NCBI GenBank assembly: GCA_902826865.1
Contig: CADEGN010000051.1
Span: forward strand, 1-36,873
Length of the DNA: 36,873 nucleotides
Direction of reading: 5' to 3'
Source of the DNA: an uncultured Myxococcales bacterium
GTDB lineage: Bacteria; Myxococcota_A; Polyangia; Nannocystales; Nannocystaceae
The notes below the pieces were generated by a model. That model had not been told where the DNA came from and searched no databases. It was given only the letters and a program-made list of their open reading frames with translations. Positions 8,689-17,275 of the stretch are shown here, one piece after another; the stretch's first letter is position 1, and every line of letters begins with the position of its first letter. The position numbers were made by a program, and so were the translations under genes.

Positions 8689-9801
8689 ATGGAGACCCGC
8701 ACCTTCCAAGCCCGAGAGATCCGCGAAGCCCTGGCGCTGGTGCGTCGTGAACTTGGACCTGACGCCGTGATCGTTGAGACCAAGCGCGTACCCGGCCGTG
8801 CGCTGGGGTTGCTCGGCGGGAGCTTCTTTGAAGTCACCGCCGCGCCGGTGCCCGGCGGGCAACCGCCGGCCGCCAAAGCCGACGCCGCGGCCGATCCGGG
8901 ACCCATTCGTGCCCTATTGCCCGAGCGTCGGGCGGAGCGCTTTCGTGATCGTCCTGCGCGCGCCCCTGTGCGCGAGATGATCGAAAGCGAACCCCAGCTT
9001 GCGGTCGCGGCCGCGGCCGCACCGCTTCTGCCCCACGCCGCACTGCGTCGGCGCTTGCTCGCGGCGATGGTTCCGCGCGATCTCTGTGAAGCCTGGCTGC
9101 GCGGGCTGACCCCCGCCGGCACCGTCGGCGACCCCGGCGGAGCCGAGGCCGGTCTGCGCGCAGCGCTCTTGCGGCTCATCGGCCCACCGGTCCCACTCAC
9201 CCTGGGCAGCCGCCGTGTGGCCGCGCTCATCGGCCCAACCGGCGTCGGCAAAACCACGACCGTGGCCAAACTCGCCGCCCATGCGACGCTCGTCGAGGGG
9301 CGCCGCGTCGCGCTCGTCAGCCTCGACGACGGACGCATCGGTGGCACGGCAGCCCTACGCGCCTACGCCTCGCTGCTCGAGCTCCCGATCATCGTGGCGC
9401 CACCGCTTGGGCTCGCCCAGGCGCTCGCCCAGGCCAAAGACGCCGAGCTCGTCATCGTCGACACACCCGGCCTTTCTCCGGCCCACCCCGAGGCGTTCGC
9501 CGAACTCGGTCGCCGCGTGACGCGTGCGGGCGAGCCGGTTGCAACCCATTTGTGCGTCGCTGCGGCCACGCGCAGTGAGGAGCTCGAGCGCATTGCTCAT
9601 CTGTACCGCGTCGCCGAGCCCGCGGCTCTGCTCGTAACCAAGGTCGACGAGGCTATCGCCGTCGGCAGTGCGGTTGCGCTGCGTGTCCGCGCCGATCTCC
9701 CACTGTCCTTTCTCACCACCGGTCCGTCTGTCCCCGACGACCTCCGCCCCGCAAACCCGGAAGTCCTCGTCGATCTCCTCCTCGGAGCTACACGCGCATG
9801 A
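8689..9801 (+). CDS. flhF: Flagellar SRP-type GTPase FlhF
   Basis: FlhF marks the site of flagellum assembly. The N-terminal B domain reads METRTFQAREIREALALVRR, ELGPDAVIVETKR, a close match to family starts; this makes ATG 8689 better than the in-frame ATG 8680. A low-complexity linker (about 55-110) and the N domain follow. The G domain has the P-loop GPTGVGKTT (182-190), SLDDGRIGGTAALRAYA where most FlhF have DTYRIGA, a VDTPG loop where most have DTAG, and VTKVDEA near the end. These substitutions leave the P-loop intact but alter the G2/G3 elements, so GTP hydrolysis may differ. The stop overlaps the flhG ATG. Confidence 0.93.
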   Translation: METRTFQAREIREALALVRRELGPDAVIVETKRVPGRALGLLGGSFFEVTAAPVPGGQPPAAKADAAADPGPIRALLPERRAERFRDRPARAPVREMIESEPQLAVAAAAAPLLPHAALRRRLLAAMVPRDLCEAWLRGLTPAGTVGDPGGAEAGLRAALLRLIGPPVPLTLGSRRVAALIGPTGVGKTTTVAKLAAHATLVEGRRVALVSLDDGRIGGTAALRAYASLLELPIIVAPPLGLAQALAQAKDAELVIVDTPGLSPAHPEAFAELGRRVTRAGEPVATHLCVAAATRSEELERIAHLYRVAEPAALLVTKVDEAIAVGSAVALRVRADLPLSFLTTGPSVPDDLRPANPEVLVDLLLGATRA

Positions 9802-10733
9802 ACAACGACGCCCCCAACCGCGACGGCGCGCGACCGATCGCCATCGCCCACAGTTCGAACCCGAACCCCCAAGAACCGTCCGAGATCGGCGAGGTGATCC
9901 CGATCCGCACGGCCGTGCAACCGATGTCTCCGACGGTCATCGCCGTGACGTCCGGCAAAGGCGGAGTTGGCAAGACCAACATCTCCGTCAACCTGGCGAT
10001 CGCACTCGGCCAGCGCGGTGCTCGCGTGCTCGCCATCGATGCCGACCTCGGGCTCGCCAACATGGACATCGTGATGGGCCTGGCGCCGACCTACACGGCG
10101 GCCGACCTCATCCGCGGCGACGCCACCCTCGACGAGGTGATCCTGCCCGGGCCGAGCAACGTATGGCTGCTCCCAGGCGCATCCGGGCAACACGATCTCG
10201 CCGACCTCGATGACGCGGCCCGGCGAAACCTGTTCACCGCGGTCGACTCCCTCGACGATCGCTTCGACGCCATCGTCGTGGACACGGGCGCTGGAATCGG
10301 GTCCAACTCGGTCGGATTCGCAGCGGCGGCCAAGGACATCGTCCTCGTTGTTACGCCGGAACCCACGAGCGTGGCCGACGCCTACGGGATGCTCAAGGTG
10401 TTGTGCACGCGCTGCGCGGTGAAGCGCGTGCGCGTGCTGGCCAACATGGTCGGAGGCCCGGCCGAGGGCGAACAGGTATTCCGCCGCCTCTCGTCTCTCG
10501 CCGAGCGATTCCTCAACGTTGGGCTCGACTACCTCGGCGCGATTCCTCGCGATCCCGCGCTCAGCCGCGCGGTGATGCGCGGCGAACCTCTCGTGTTGGC
10601 ATACCCCAAGAGCCCAGCGGCTGCGGCGCTGGAACGCGTGGCCGAGACCCTGGCCGCAAGCGACCACAAAGACGAACGCCAGGGCGCGCTCCGGCTGTTC
10701 TGGCGCCGGCTGCTCCGGCAAAAGGGAGCGTGA
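9798..10733 (+). CDS. flhG: MinD-like ATPase FlhG (FleN/YlxH), flagellar number regulator
   Basis: FlhG is a ParA/MinD-family ATPase that limits flagellar number with FlhF. The 311-residue product has the deviant Walker A TSGKGGVGKTN (51-61), switch-I DADLGLANMD (81-90), and Walker B-type AIVVDTGAGIG (family usually has DTGAGI, as here). The C-terminal GALRLFWRRLLRQKG could form the amphipathic membrane-targeting helix. The roughly 45 residues before Walker A are Pro/Asn-rich, and I see no DQAxxLR motif, which in other FlhG proteins stimulates FlhF. Pairing with flhF and fliA is standard. ATG 9798 overlaps the flhF stop. Confidence 0.93.
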   Translation: MNNDAPNRDGARPIAIAHSSNPNPQEPSEIGEVIPIRTAVQPMSPTVIAVTSGKGGVGKTNISVNLAIALGQRGARVLAIDADLGLANMDIVMGLAPTYTAADLIRGDATLDEVILPGPSNVWLLPGASGQHDLADLDDAARRNLFTAVDSLDDRFDAIVVDTGAGIGSNSVGFAAAAKDIVLVVTPEPTSVADAYGMLKVLCTRCAVKRVRVLANMVGGPAEGEQVFRRLSSLAERFLNVGLDYLGAIPRDPALSRAVMRGEPLVLAYPKSPAAAALERVAETLAASDHKDERQGALRLFWRRLLRQKGA

Positions 10734-10739
10734 GCGAAC

Positions 10740-11636
10740 GTGGCTAGACGCAGCGCACTTGCAGAACGACGCGGCCGGCCTCGGCCCGGCACGGTACACG
10801 AGGAATCGATCGCCGACGCCCTCGATGAGCCGCCGCCGGACTCGTCGGAGCCGAACAACAGCGGCGGCCCAGCGAACGCCGCCCCAGTGCCAGAGTTCGG
10901 GCAGGCAACGACGACCGACGTACCCGCGGCCAACGATCCGCCACGGCCCAAGCTCGACGCCACCCGTTACCTTGACTTCGTCCGTCGCATCGCGACCCGC
11001 ATGGCCCGGAACCTGCCGAGCCACGTCTCGCTCGACGACCTGATCGGCGCGGGAACCCTCGGACTTCTCGACGCGATGGGCCGCTACGACCCCGACAAGA
11101 CCGAGCGTTTCGAGACCTTCGCGGAGTTTCGCATCAAGGGCGCGATCCTCGACGAGCTGCGCCGCTACGACCTGATGGCGCGAAACGCCCGCCTGACCGC
11201 CAAGCGGCTGGCGCGTAAGAGTCAGGAACTGACGGCCAAGCTCGGACGCCCGCCGACCGACGCTGAAATCGCAAGTGCCCTCGAGATGCCCCTCGAAGAT
11301 TATCGCAAGCTCGTCGATCGGATCGGTTCGGTGCGTGTGCTCAGCCTCGACGATCTTCAGCGCACCGACGATGGCGCCCCCGCCGACCGCATCGGCGAAC
11401 TCTCGGCCAAGACGCTGGGGCCGGATGAGGCCGCGGGGATCCGCGAGCTCCACGCCCGGCTCCACTCGGCAATCGCCGGGCTGCCAGAACGCCAGCGAAT
11501 GATCCTCGACATGTACTACCAGCGCGAGATGACGCTGAAGGAGATCGGGCAGCGTGTCGGCGTAACCGAGTCGCGCGTGTGCCAGATCATGGGCGAGGCA
11601 ACTGGCCGCCTCCGCCACATCCTCCGACAGAGCTGA
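10740..11636 (+). CDS. fliA: RNA polymerase sigma-28 factor FliA with an N-terminal extension
   Basis: FliA directs transcription of late flagellar genes. The conserved part starts near residue 72. Region 2 contains VSLDDLIGAGTLGLLDAMGR, ETFAEFRIKGAILDELRRYD; region 3 contains LGRPPTDAEIASALEM; region 4 is LPERQRMILDMYYQREMTLK with the helix-turn-helix IGQRVGVTESRVCQIM. Ahead of this lie about 70 Pro/Ala/Glu-rich, probably disordered residues absent from typical 240-residue FliA. No alternative start lies close to the conserved part, so the extension is probably translated from GTG 10740 (GGGAG at 10725-10729). No anti-sigma factor FlgM gene is seen in the window. Confidence 0.93.
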   Translation: MARRSALAERRGRPRPGTVHEESIADALDEPPPDSSEPNNSGGPANAAPVPEFGQATTTDVPAANDPPRPKLDATRYLDFVRRIATRMARNLPSHVSLDDLIGAGTLGLLDAMGRYDPDKTERFETFAEFRIKGAILDELRRYDLMARNARLTAKRLARKSQELTAKLGRPPTDAEIASALEMPLEDYRKLVDRIGSVRVLSLDDLQRTDDGAPADRIGELSAKTLGPDEAAGIRELHARLHSAIAGLPERQRMILDMYYQREMTLKEIGQRVGVTESRVCQIMGEATGRLRHILRQS

Positions 11637-11646
11637 GATCGACACG

Positions 11647-12369
11647 ATGGCAAACGGCATCTACATCCCCATGACCGGCGCGATCGCGGCGCAGCAGCGC
11701 CTCGACACGGTCGCGCACAACGTCGCCAACACCGACACGCCCGGCTTCCGCCAGCAACGCGCGCAGTTCTCGGCTTTTTTCGTTCCGAGCCCCGATGCGC
11801 GCCCGGTCGAAAAGGGCTTCGTCTCCATGACGGACAACCGCATCGACGACACCCCTGGCACGATCATGACGACGGGCAACCCGCTCGACGTCGCGATCGA
11901 CGGCCCCGGGTGGTTCGTGGTCGGCGGCCCGGACGGCGAACTCGTGACCCGGAGCGGCAACTTCCGCATGGAAACCGACGGAACCCTGGTCGACATCGGC
12001 GGCAACCCGGTGCTCGGCGGCGCGGGGGATGGCCGTTCGCCGATCCAGCTGCGGCCCGATGGCGGCCAGCCGAGCGTCGGCCGCGACGGCACCGTCACGC
12101 AGAACGGCACGCAGGTGGCAAGGATTGCGATCGTGACCATCGACCCAGCTGCACTCGAGCCGCGCGGTGACACCCACTACCGAGCCGAGGCCGAGGCAAT
12201 GGAGCCCAGCGCGAACGCCCGCGTGATTGGCGGCGCAATTGAGTCCAGCAACATGAACCCGGTGCGCGGGCTGGTCGAGCTCGTGCAACTCACCCGGGAC
12301 TTCCAAAGCGCTCAGAAAGTCATGAGCGAGTACCGACGTCTCGACCAGAAGCTGTTGGCCTCAGGCTGA
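11647..12369 (+). CDS. flgF: Flagellar rod protein FlgF
   Basis: FlgF forms part of the proximal/distal rod that crosses the periplasm. The 240-residue product starts ANGIYIPMTGAIAAQQRLDT and VAHNVANTDTPGFRQQR, the rod-protein N-terminal signature. It carries TGNPLDVAIDGPGWFVV in the middle (shared with FlgG) and ends with IESSNMNPVRGLVELVQLTR, DFQSAQKVMSEYRRLDQKLL. FlgF rather than FlgG is chosen because of its order directly before a clear flgG and its shorter length. It begins 10 nt after fliA. Confidence 0.92.
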   Translation: MANGIYIPMTGAIAAQQRLDTVAHNVANTDTPGFRQQRAQFSAFFVPSPDARPVEKGFVSMTDNRIDDTPGTIMTTGNPLDVAIDGPGWFVVGGPDGELVTRSGNFRMETDGTLVDIGGNPVLGGAGDGRSPIQLRPDGGQPSVGRDGTVTQNGTQVARIAIVTIDPAALEPRGDTHYRAEAEAMEPSANARVIGGAIESSNMNPVRGLVELVQLTRDFQSAQKVMSEYRRLDQKLLASG

Positions 12370-12391
12370 CTCAAGGGAAGGAAACCCGACC

Positions 12392-13177
12392 ATGATTCGT
12401 GCACTGCACACGGCTGCGACCGGAATGGAAGCGCAGCAACAACGCATCGACGTGATCGCCAACAACATGGCGAACGTCAACACCACGGCGTTCAAGAAGC
12501 AACGCGCCGACTTCCAGGATCTTCTCTACCAGACGGTGCGGGCACCCGGCGCGGCCACGGTGCAGGGAGTCAACGCGCCTTCGGGCCTGACCGTCGGCAC
12601 CGGCGTGCGCACGGCGGCCACCCACCGCAGCTTCGTCGGCGGCGACGTGATGCAGACCGGCAACCCACTCGACGTGGCGATCCAAGGCAACGGGTTCTTC
12701 CAAGTCACCCTCCCCGGCGGCGAGGTCGGTTACACCCGCGCGGGCAACCTCGAGATCGACGCCCAGGGCCAACTCACCACCAACGATGGATTTCCGCTCG
12801 ACCCGTCGATTGCGCTGCCAGACGGCTATCAATCGGTGACGATCGGACAGGACGGCACCGTCAGCGTGACCGTGCAGGGCGAGACCGCGGCCCAAGAGGT
12901 CGGCCAGATCCAGCTGGTCAACTTCGCCAACCCCGGCGGTATGCAAAGCATCGGTGGCAACTTCTACAAGGCCACCAACGCCTCGGGCGATCCGCAGACC
13001 GGCGTGCCTGGCCAACAGGGCCTAGGATCGCTTCTGCCGCAGTCACTCGAGATGTCCAATGTCAAGGTCGTGGAGGAGATGATCAACCTCATCTCGAGCC
13101 AGCGCGCCTACGACATCAATTCCAAGGTGATCCAGGCCTCCAATGAAATGCTCCAGACCACGTCTCAGGTGGCTTGA
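12392..13177 (+). CDS. flgG: Flagellar distal rod protein FlgG
   Basis: FlgG builds the distal rod. The 261-residue product starts MIRALHTAATGMEAQQQRID, VIANNMANVNTTAFKKQRAD and LLYQTVRAPG, all typical. It has TGNPLDVAIQGNGFFQV in the middle and closes with LEMSNVKVVEEMINLISSQR, AYDINSKVIQASNEMLQTT. A strong Shine-Dalgarno region, GGGAAGGAAA (12375-12384), precedes the ATG. The 3' end overlaps flgA by 35 nt. Confidence 0.96.
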   Translation: MIRALHTAATGMEAQQQRIDVIANNMANVNTTAFKKQRADFQDLLYQTVRAPGAATVQGVNAPSGLTVGTGVRTAATHRSFVGGDVMQTGNPLDVAIQGNGFFQVTLPGGEVGYTRAGNLEIDAQGQLTTNDGFPLDPSIALPDGYQSVTIGQDGTVSVTVQGETAAQEVGQIQLVNFANPGGMQSIGGNFYKATNASGDPQTGVPGQQGLGSLLPQSLEMSNVKVVEEMINLISSQRAYDINSKVIQASNEMLQTTSQVA

Positions 13178-14087
13178 ACGCGGCTTGCTCGCGCTCGTCG
13201 TCGTCACCGCCCTCGGGGCGGGAGACGCCGAGGCGCGCAAGGCCGCGGTTGTCACCGGCGAACGCATCACGCTCGGCGACATCTCGCCGACCGCACCACG
13301 CGAACTGTGGGCGGTGGACATTGCGCCGGCGCCACGGCCGGGAACGCGCACTGTCATTACTCGGGCCGCCATCGCCGAGGCGCTTCGCCGCGCGGGGGCC
13401 GAGCCCGAGCTCGCCACCGCGTTTCCGGCCAAGCAAGAGGTCATCCGCGAGGGCAAGACGCTCGACGTGTCCGCGGTGGAGGCCGAGATCCGCGCGGCAG
13501 CGGCGGCGGAGATTCCCGTCGGCGTCAGCATCGACTCGATCGTCGGAGCGCGCGCGGTGACCTTGCCTGCGGTGCCACACACCGTCGCGATTAGTCTCGG
13601 AAAGCTGCGCGCGTCGACCCGGGCCAGCGTCGTCGTCAGCGCGGGCGGCAAGCGATGGGCGGCGTTCGACGTCACGCTCGGTTTGGGCGGGCACGCGCGC
13701 ACGCCGGTGTTGCGCGACAACCTGCCGAGCGGGACGACCATCGGTGCTGAGCACGTCGAGATGCGCACGGTCGAGCTCGGCGAGTTGCCAGAGGGCAGCA
13801 TCACTCGGACCGATCAGCTTGTCGGCAAGCGTTTGCGCGCGCGCACCGGCGGTCACGCCCCGATTCGCGCCACCGTCACCGAAGCTACGCCGATCGTCGC
13901 CAAGGGTGGCACCGTCGTCGTGGTGGCTGCTGGCAAGGGTGTGCGGGTGACGCGGCAAGCAGTCGCGCAGCAAGACGGCGGTGAGGGCCAGATGATCCGC
14001 GTGAAAACAGCCGACGACAACACCGTCTTGCGCGGCAAGGTTCACGCATCAGGTGAGGTCCGCATCAACCTGGGAGGTGGGCGATGA
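13143..14087 (+). CDS. flgA: Flagellar P-ring assembly chaperone FlgA
   Basis: FlgA is a periplasmic chaperone for P-ring (FlgI) polymerisation. The 314-residue product begins with a signal peptide (about 1-31: basic MKCSRPRLRWLERG, hydrophobic LLALVVVTALGAG, cleavage near AEA). The C-terminal SAF/ChapFlgA part includes TPVLRDNLPSGTTIGAEHVE, DQLVGKRLRARTGG, and VKTADDNTVLRGKVHASGEV. ATG 13143 lies inside flgG; it is needed for the full signal peptide, since a TTG at 13185 would remove the basic n-region. The N-terminal domain diverges from the family. Overlap with flgH is ATGA. Confidence 0.9.
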   Translation: MKCSRPRLRWLERGLLALVVVTALGAGDAEARKAAVVTGERITLGDISPTAPRELWAVDIAPAPRPGTRTVITRAAIAEALRRAGAEPELATAFPAKQEVIREGKTLDVSAVEAEIRAAAAAEIPVGVSIDSIVGARAVTLPAVPHTVAISLGKLRASTRASVVVSAGGKRWAAFDVTLGLGGHARTPVLRDNLPSGTTIGAEHVEMRTVELGELPEGSITRTDQLVGKRLRARTGGHAPIRATVTEATPIVAKGGTVVVVAAGKGVRVTRQAVAQQDGGEGQMIRVKTADDNTVLRGKVHASGEVRINLGGGR

Positions 14088-14776
14088 GGCTGCGCACAGC
14101 GATCGTCCTGCTGGTGGGGATATTCGTGGCGCTTGGTGCATGCAGCGGCCCAATTGTCCGTTACAAATTCCCGCAGCGCGACTACGCCCCGAGTAAATAT
14201 GCCAACGACGCGTCCGGCGGAGACGGCCTACTGTGGGGCGAGCACACCGCCAACGTGCTCGAGGATGCACGCAGCCGACGACTCGGCGATCTCGTCCTCG
14301 TCCGCATCGAGGAGGCCGCAGACGCGGTCAACAACGCGACCACCAAGACCTCGCGCAAAAGCACCGTCGAGGGTGGGATCAACAACTTCCTCGGCCTGGT
14401 GGAGCGCTTCGCCAAGCGTCACCCTGGCATCGACACGACGGCCCTCGTCAAGTCGGTCTTTCAATCGAGCTTTGAGGGCGACGGCTCGACCAAGCGCGGC
14501 GGCACGATCACCGCGATGATCCCGTGCCAGGTCAAGCAGGTGCTACCAAACGGCGACCTGTTTATCGAGGGCACCAAGACCATTCAGATCAACCATGAAG
14601 AGACCCACCTTTATCTCTCGGGTGTGGTCCGCCCATTCGACATCGACATGGCAAATACGGTGGCCTCGGGGAGGATCCTCGACGCTCGCATCGATTTCAG
14701 CGGTCGCGGAGTCGTGAGCGAGAAACAGCGTCCGGGCCTGTTGCACCGTGGATTGGATCACGTATGGCCGTTGTGA
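14084..14776 (+). CDS. flgH: Flagellar L-ring lipoprotein FlgH
   Basis: FlgH forms the outer-membrane bushing of the rod. The 230-residue product has a lipoprotein signal MRLRTAIVLLVGIFVALGAC with the acylated Cys at 20. The family region GDGLLWGEHTANVLEDARSR, LGDLVLVRIEE follows. C-terminal motifs include MIPCQVKQVLPNGDLFIEG, KTIQINHEETHLYLSGVVRP and GRGVVSEKQRPG. FlgH is normally 220-235 residues. The presence of flgH with flgI supports a Gram-negative envelope with full P- and L-rings. The stop lies 13 nt inside flgI. Confidence 0.95.
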   Translation: MRLRTAIVLLVGIFVALGACSGPIVRYKFPQRDYAPSKYANDASGGDGLLWGEHTANVLEDARSRRLGDLVLVRIEEAADAVNNATTKTSRKSTVEGGINNFLGLVERFAKRHPGIDTTALVKSVFQSSFEGDGSTKRGGTITAMIPCQVKQVLPNGDLFIEGTKTIQINHEETHLYLSGVVRPFDIDMANTVASGRILDARIDFSGRGVVSEKQRPGLLHRGLDHVWPL

Positions 14777-15900
14777 AGCGTCGCCCGCTCCGGGCACTGT
14801 CCATCGTCGGATTGCTTGGCCTGCTGCTGTGGGTGGGGTTTGTTAGCCCTGTCCGCGCCGAGCGCCTCAAGGACCTCGCATCGATCCGCGGCGTCGCCTC
14901 CAACCCACTTGTCGGCTACGGCTTGATTGTCGGCCTCGCCGGCACCGGCGACAACCTTCAGAGCACCCAGACCCAGCAGATGGTCGCGAACCTGCTCGGT
15001 CGCCGGTTTGGAACCATCATCACACCGCAGCAGATCAGAGGTCGCAACGTCGCGGTCGTGATGGTCACGACGCGTCTACCCCCGTTTGCGAGGATCGGGT
15101 CGCGCATCGACGTGACGGTATCGTCGGCGTCGAACGCCAAGTCGCTGTTCGGTGGCACGCTCCTGCCAACAGCTCTCAAGGGCGGCAACGGCGAGACGTT
15201 CGCATGGGCCGAGGGTGCGGTTACCGTCGGTGGATTCGCTGCCGGTGGCCAGAGCGGATCGTCGGTCAGTCGCAACCATCCCACGGTTGGAAGCGTCCCC
15301 GATGGTGGCCTCGTCGCGAAGGAGCTCGGTTATAAGCTCTCCACCGATCAGCCGCTCACGGTCGCTCTTGAGCGCCCCGACTTCACCACCGCGGCGCGGG
15401 TGAGCGAGGCGATCAACGGCCGTCTTGGCGCTGAACTGGCCTACGCGCCCGATCCCGGCACAATTCTCGTCGAGCTGCCCAGAGGGCGGCGCAAGGACCT
15501 CGTCCGCCTCGTAGCGACGCTTGAGAACCTCGAGATCGAGATCGACCAAAGCGCCCGCGTGGTCATCAATGAGAAAACCGGCACCGTGGTCATGGGGGCC
15601 GACGTTGAGGTCAAGGCGTGTGCAATCAGCCACGGTGGCTTGACCGTGCAGGTCGACGAGCAACCCGAGGTGTCGCAACCCGGTGGGTTCAGCACCGGCG
15701 GCAGCACGACCCAGGTGCCGCGTTCGACCGTGACGGTCACCGAGGGAGAAGGTGAGCTCGCGGTGCTCGCCCCCGGACCGAGCCTCGGCGACGTGGTCTC
15801 CGGTCTCAACGCCCTTGGCGTCACACCGCGGGATCTCATCGCGATCCTGTTGGCGATGAAGCAGGCCGGAGCGCTACGCGCGGAGATCGAGGTCCAGTGA
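14764..15900 (+). CDS. flgI: Flagellar P-ring protein FlgI
   Basis: FlgI forms the periplasmic P-ring around the rod. The 378-residue product has a signal peptide (RRPLRALSIVGLLGLLLWVG, cleavage near VRA at about 32). The family start ERLKDLASIRGVASNPLVGY, GLIVGLAGTGD follows, then a long beta-rich body (for example SRIDVTVSSASNAKSLFGGT) and the C-terminal LNALGVTPRDLIAILLAMKQ, AGALRAEIEV. Length is typical. The stop overlaps the GTG of the following gene. Confidence 0.96.
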   Translation: MAVVKRRPLRALSIVGLLGLLLWVGFVSPVRAERLKDLASIRGVASNPLVGYGLIVGLAGTGDNLQSTQTQQMVANLLGRRFGTIITPQQIRGRNVAVVMVTTRLPPFARIGSRIDVTVSSASNAKSLFGGTLLPTALKGGNGETFAWAEGAVTVGGFAAGGQSGSSVSRNHPTVGSVPDGGLVAKELGYKLSTDQPLTVALERPDFTTAARVSEAINGRLGAELAYAPDPGTILVELPRGRRKDLVRLVATLENLEIEIDQSARVVINEKTGTVVMGADVEVKACAISHGGLTVQVDEQPEVSQPGGFSTGGSTTQVPRSTVTVTEGEGELAVLAPGPSLGDVVSGLNALGVTPRDLIAILLAMKQAGALRAEIEVQ

Positions 15901-16844
15901 CCATCGCCGCGCGCATCGCCGCGCCCCTGTGGACGGATGCGACTCCACCCGGCGTCGGCGATCCGAAGGCGGCAGAGACCGCCGCGGAACGAGCCAAAGC
16001 GGCGCAACAGTTTGAGAAGCTCATGCTCGGCCAGCTCATCTCCGCCATGCGCGCGACGGCCGATATCGATGGCGACGACGACGACGACGGGGGCGACGCG
16101 TTTGCCCGCGGCACGTTCGAGCAAATGTTCGATCAGGCCATCGCCGATTCCGGCGCCGGTGGGCTGGGACTCGCCAAGGCCTTCGAGCGCTCCTTCGGCC
16201 GTACCGCCGACCCGGGCGCCGCGATCACGCCGGCCGTGCGCTGGCAGCCGATGCCCGCGCCGGCGGCGATCCCCGAGGAGGCCGCCAGGCCTGCGTTCCT
16301 CCCCGGCGATGAGGCGGCCCGCGCCCACGCAGCGCGATCGCGCCAAGACATCGGCACGAGCTTCAGCGACGGGGCGCCGATGCCGGGGCTGTGGCCCGTC
16401 GATGGCGGCGAGAAGAGCTCTGGATATGGCTACCGCATGCACCCGATCCACAACGAGCGTCGTTTTCACGCCGGACTCGACATCGCAGCGCCAGAGGGCC
16501 GCGAGATCCGTGCCGTCGATCGCGGCGTCGTGACCTACGCCCGGCGAAACCCCGGCTACGGCAACATGGTGGAGATCACCCACGCCGATGGGATCGTGAC
16601 GCGTTACGCCCACGCGTCCCGCCTGCACGTGCGCGAGGGCGACGTCGTCGATGTTGGCGAGGCGATCGCCGACGTCGGTAGCACGGGTCAGAGCACCGGG
16701 CCGCACCTCCACTTCGAGGTCCGCGACAAGACCCATCGCCTGGACCCTGAAGCCTACCTCGCGCGGCTGCGGGAAGCGGCCCACGCTGGTCCGGATGCGG
16801 GTCGTCCGCGGGTCGGTGTGACGTTGGCACGCGATGTGAAGTGA
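15897..16844 (+). CDS. flgJ: FlgJ-like rod-binding domain fused to an M23 (LytM) peptidoglycan endopeptidase
   Basis: The product (315 residues) joins two modules. Residues about 25-105 resemble the FlgJ rod-cap domain: AAQQFEKLMLGQLISAMRAT, FEQMFDQAIADSGAGGLGLA. Residues about 165-285 form an M23 metallopeptidase domain. It has GYGYRMHPIHN, zinc ligands His191 and Asp195 in HAGLD, the catalytic His239 in RYAHAS, and HLH (His270/His272) in GPHLHFEV. All residues needed for activity are present. In enteric FlgJ the second domain is a glucosaminidase; here an endopeptidase would cut peptide cross-links to let the rod pass. No signal peptide is visible, consistent with export by the flagellar apparatus. 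GTG start overlaps the flgI stop. Confidence 0.88.
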   Translation: MTIAARIAAPLWTDATPPGVGDPKAAETAAERAKAAQQFEKLMLGQLISAMRATADIDGDDDDDGGDAFARGTFEQMFDQAIADSGAGGLGLAKAFERSFGRTADPGAAITPAVRWQPMPAPAAIPEEAARPAFLPGDEAARAHAARSRQDIGTSFSDGAPMPGLWPVDGGEKSSGYGYRMHPIHNERRFHAGLDIAAPEGREIRAVDRGVVTYARRNPGYGNMVEITHADGIVTRYAHASRLHVREGDVVDVGEAIADVGSTGQSTGPHLHFEVRDKTHRLDPEAYLARLREAAHAGPDAGRPRVGVTLARDVK

Positions 16845-16888
16845 TCGCTTGCCGAGCGGCGTCCAGATCGGATGCCCGATGGCGAGCC

Positions 16889-17275
16889 ATGCATCCCGAC
16901 CTCACTGCGACCCATGAGACCCTCGAGCGCCTCTTCGCCATCTTGTGCGAGGAGGACGCCGCGCTGCGGCGCTTCGACGTTGCCGCGATCGAGCAAGCCA
17001 CCGTGGCCAAGCTCGAACTGGAGCCGGAGCTTGGCCAACGCCTGCGCCAGTTGGTCGACATCCAGATGTCCGCAGATGAGCGCGACGCACTGCTCGGACT
17101 GCGCGGCAAGGTGTCAGAGCGCGCACACTCCAATCTCCGCCGGCTTCGTGCGAGCCTGGAGACGATCGACGCCCTTATCGCGCGGCTCACCGGCACCGAG
17201 AGCGTCACCTACGGGCGCTCCCCACGTGCGGCCAACGGGTCGTCCCAAGCGGTGCTGGCTTCGGAGCAGGGCTGA
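16889..17275 (+). CDS. flgN: FlgN-family chaperone for hook-associated proteins
   Basis: This is a small, all-helical protein (128 residues from ATG 16889) lying directly before flgK and flgL, where the FlgN secretion chaperone is normally encoded. It has the FlgN-like pattern of heptad helices with THETLERLFAILCEEDAALR early and LRGKVSERAHSNLRRLRASL later. A GTG at 16841 overlaps the flgJ stop as GTGA and would add 16 residues. The ATG is preferred because those codons are poorer in third-position G/C and the extra residues are Arg-rich and unlike the family. Assignment rests on position, size and helical pattern. It overlaps flgK by one base (TGATG). Confidence 0.7.
   Translation: MHPDLTATHETLERLFAILCEEDAALRRFDVAAIEQATVAKLELEPELGQRLRQLVDIQMSADERDALLGLRGKVSERAHSNLRRLRASLETIDALIARLTGTESVTYGRSPRAANGSSQAVLASEQG

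Noticed and set aside
9597..11660. 687-residue open frame on the minus strand
   Set aside because: It is the reverse-strand shadow of flhF, flhG and fliA, whose products are clearly recognised. High GC content makes long spurious frames common; its translation has no recognisable domain.
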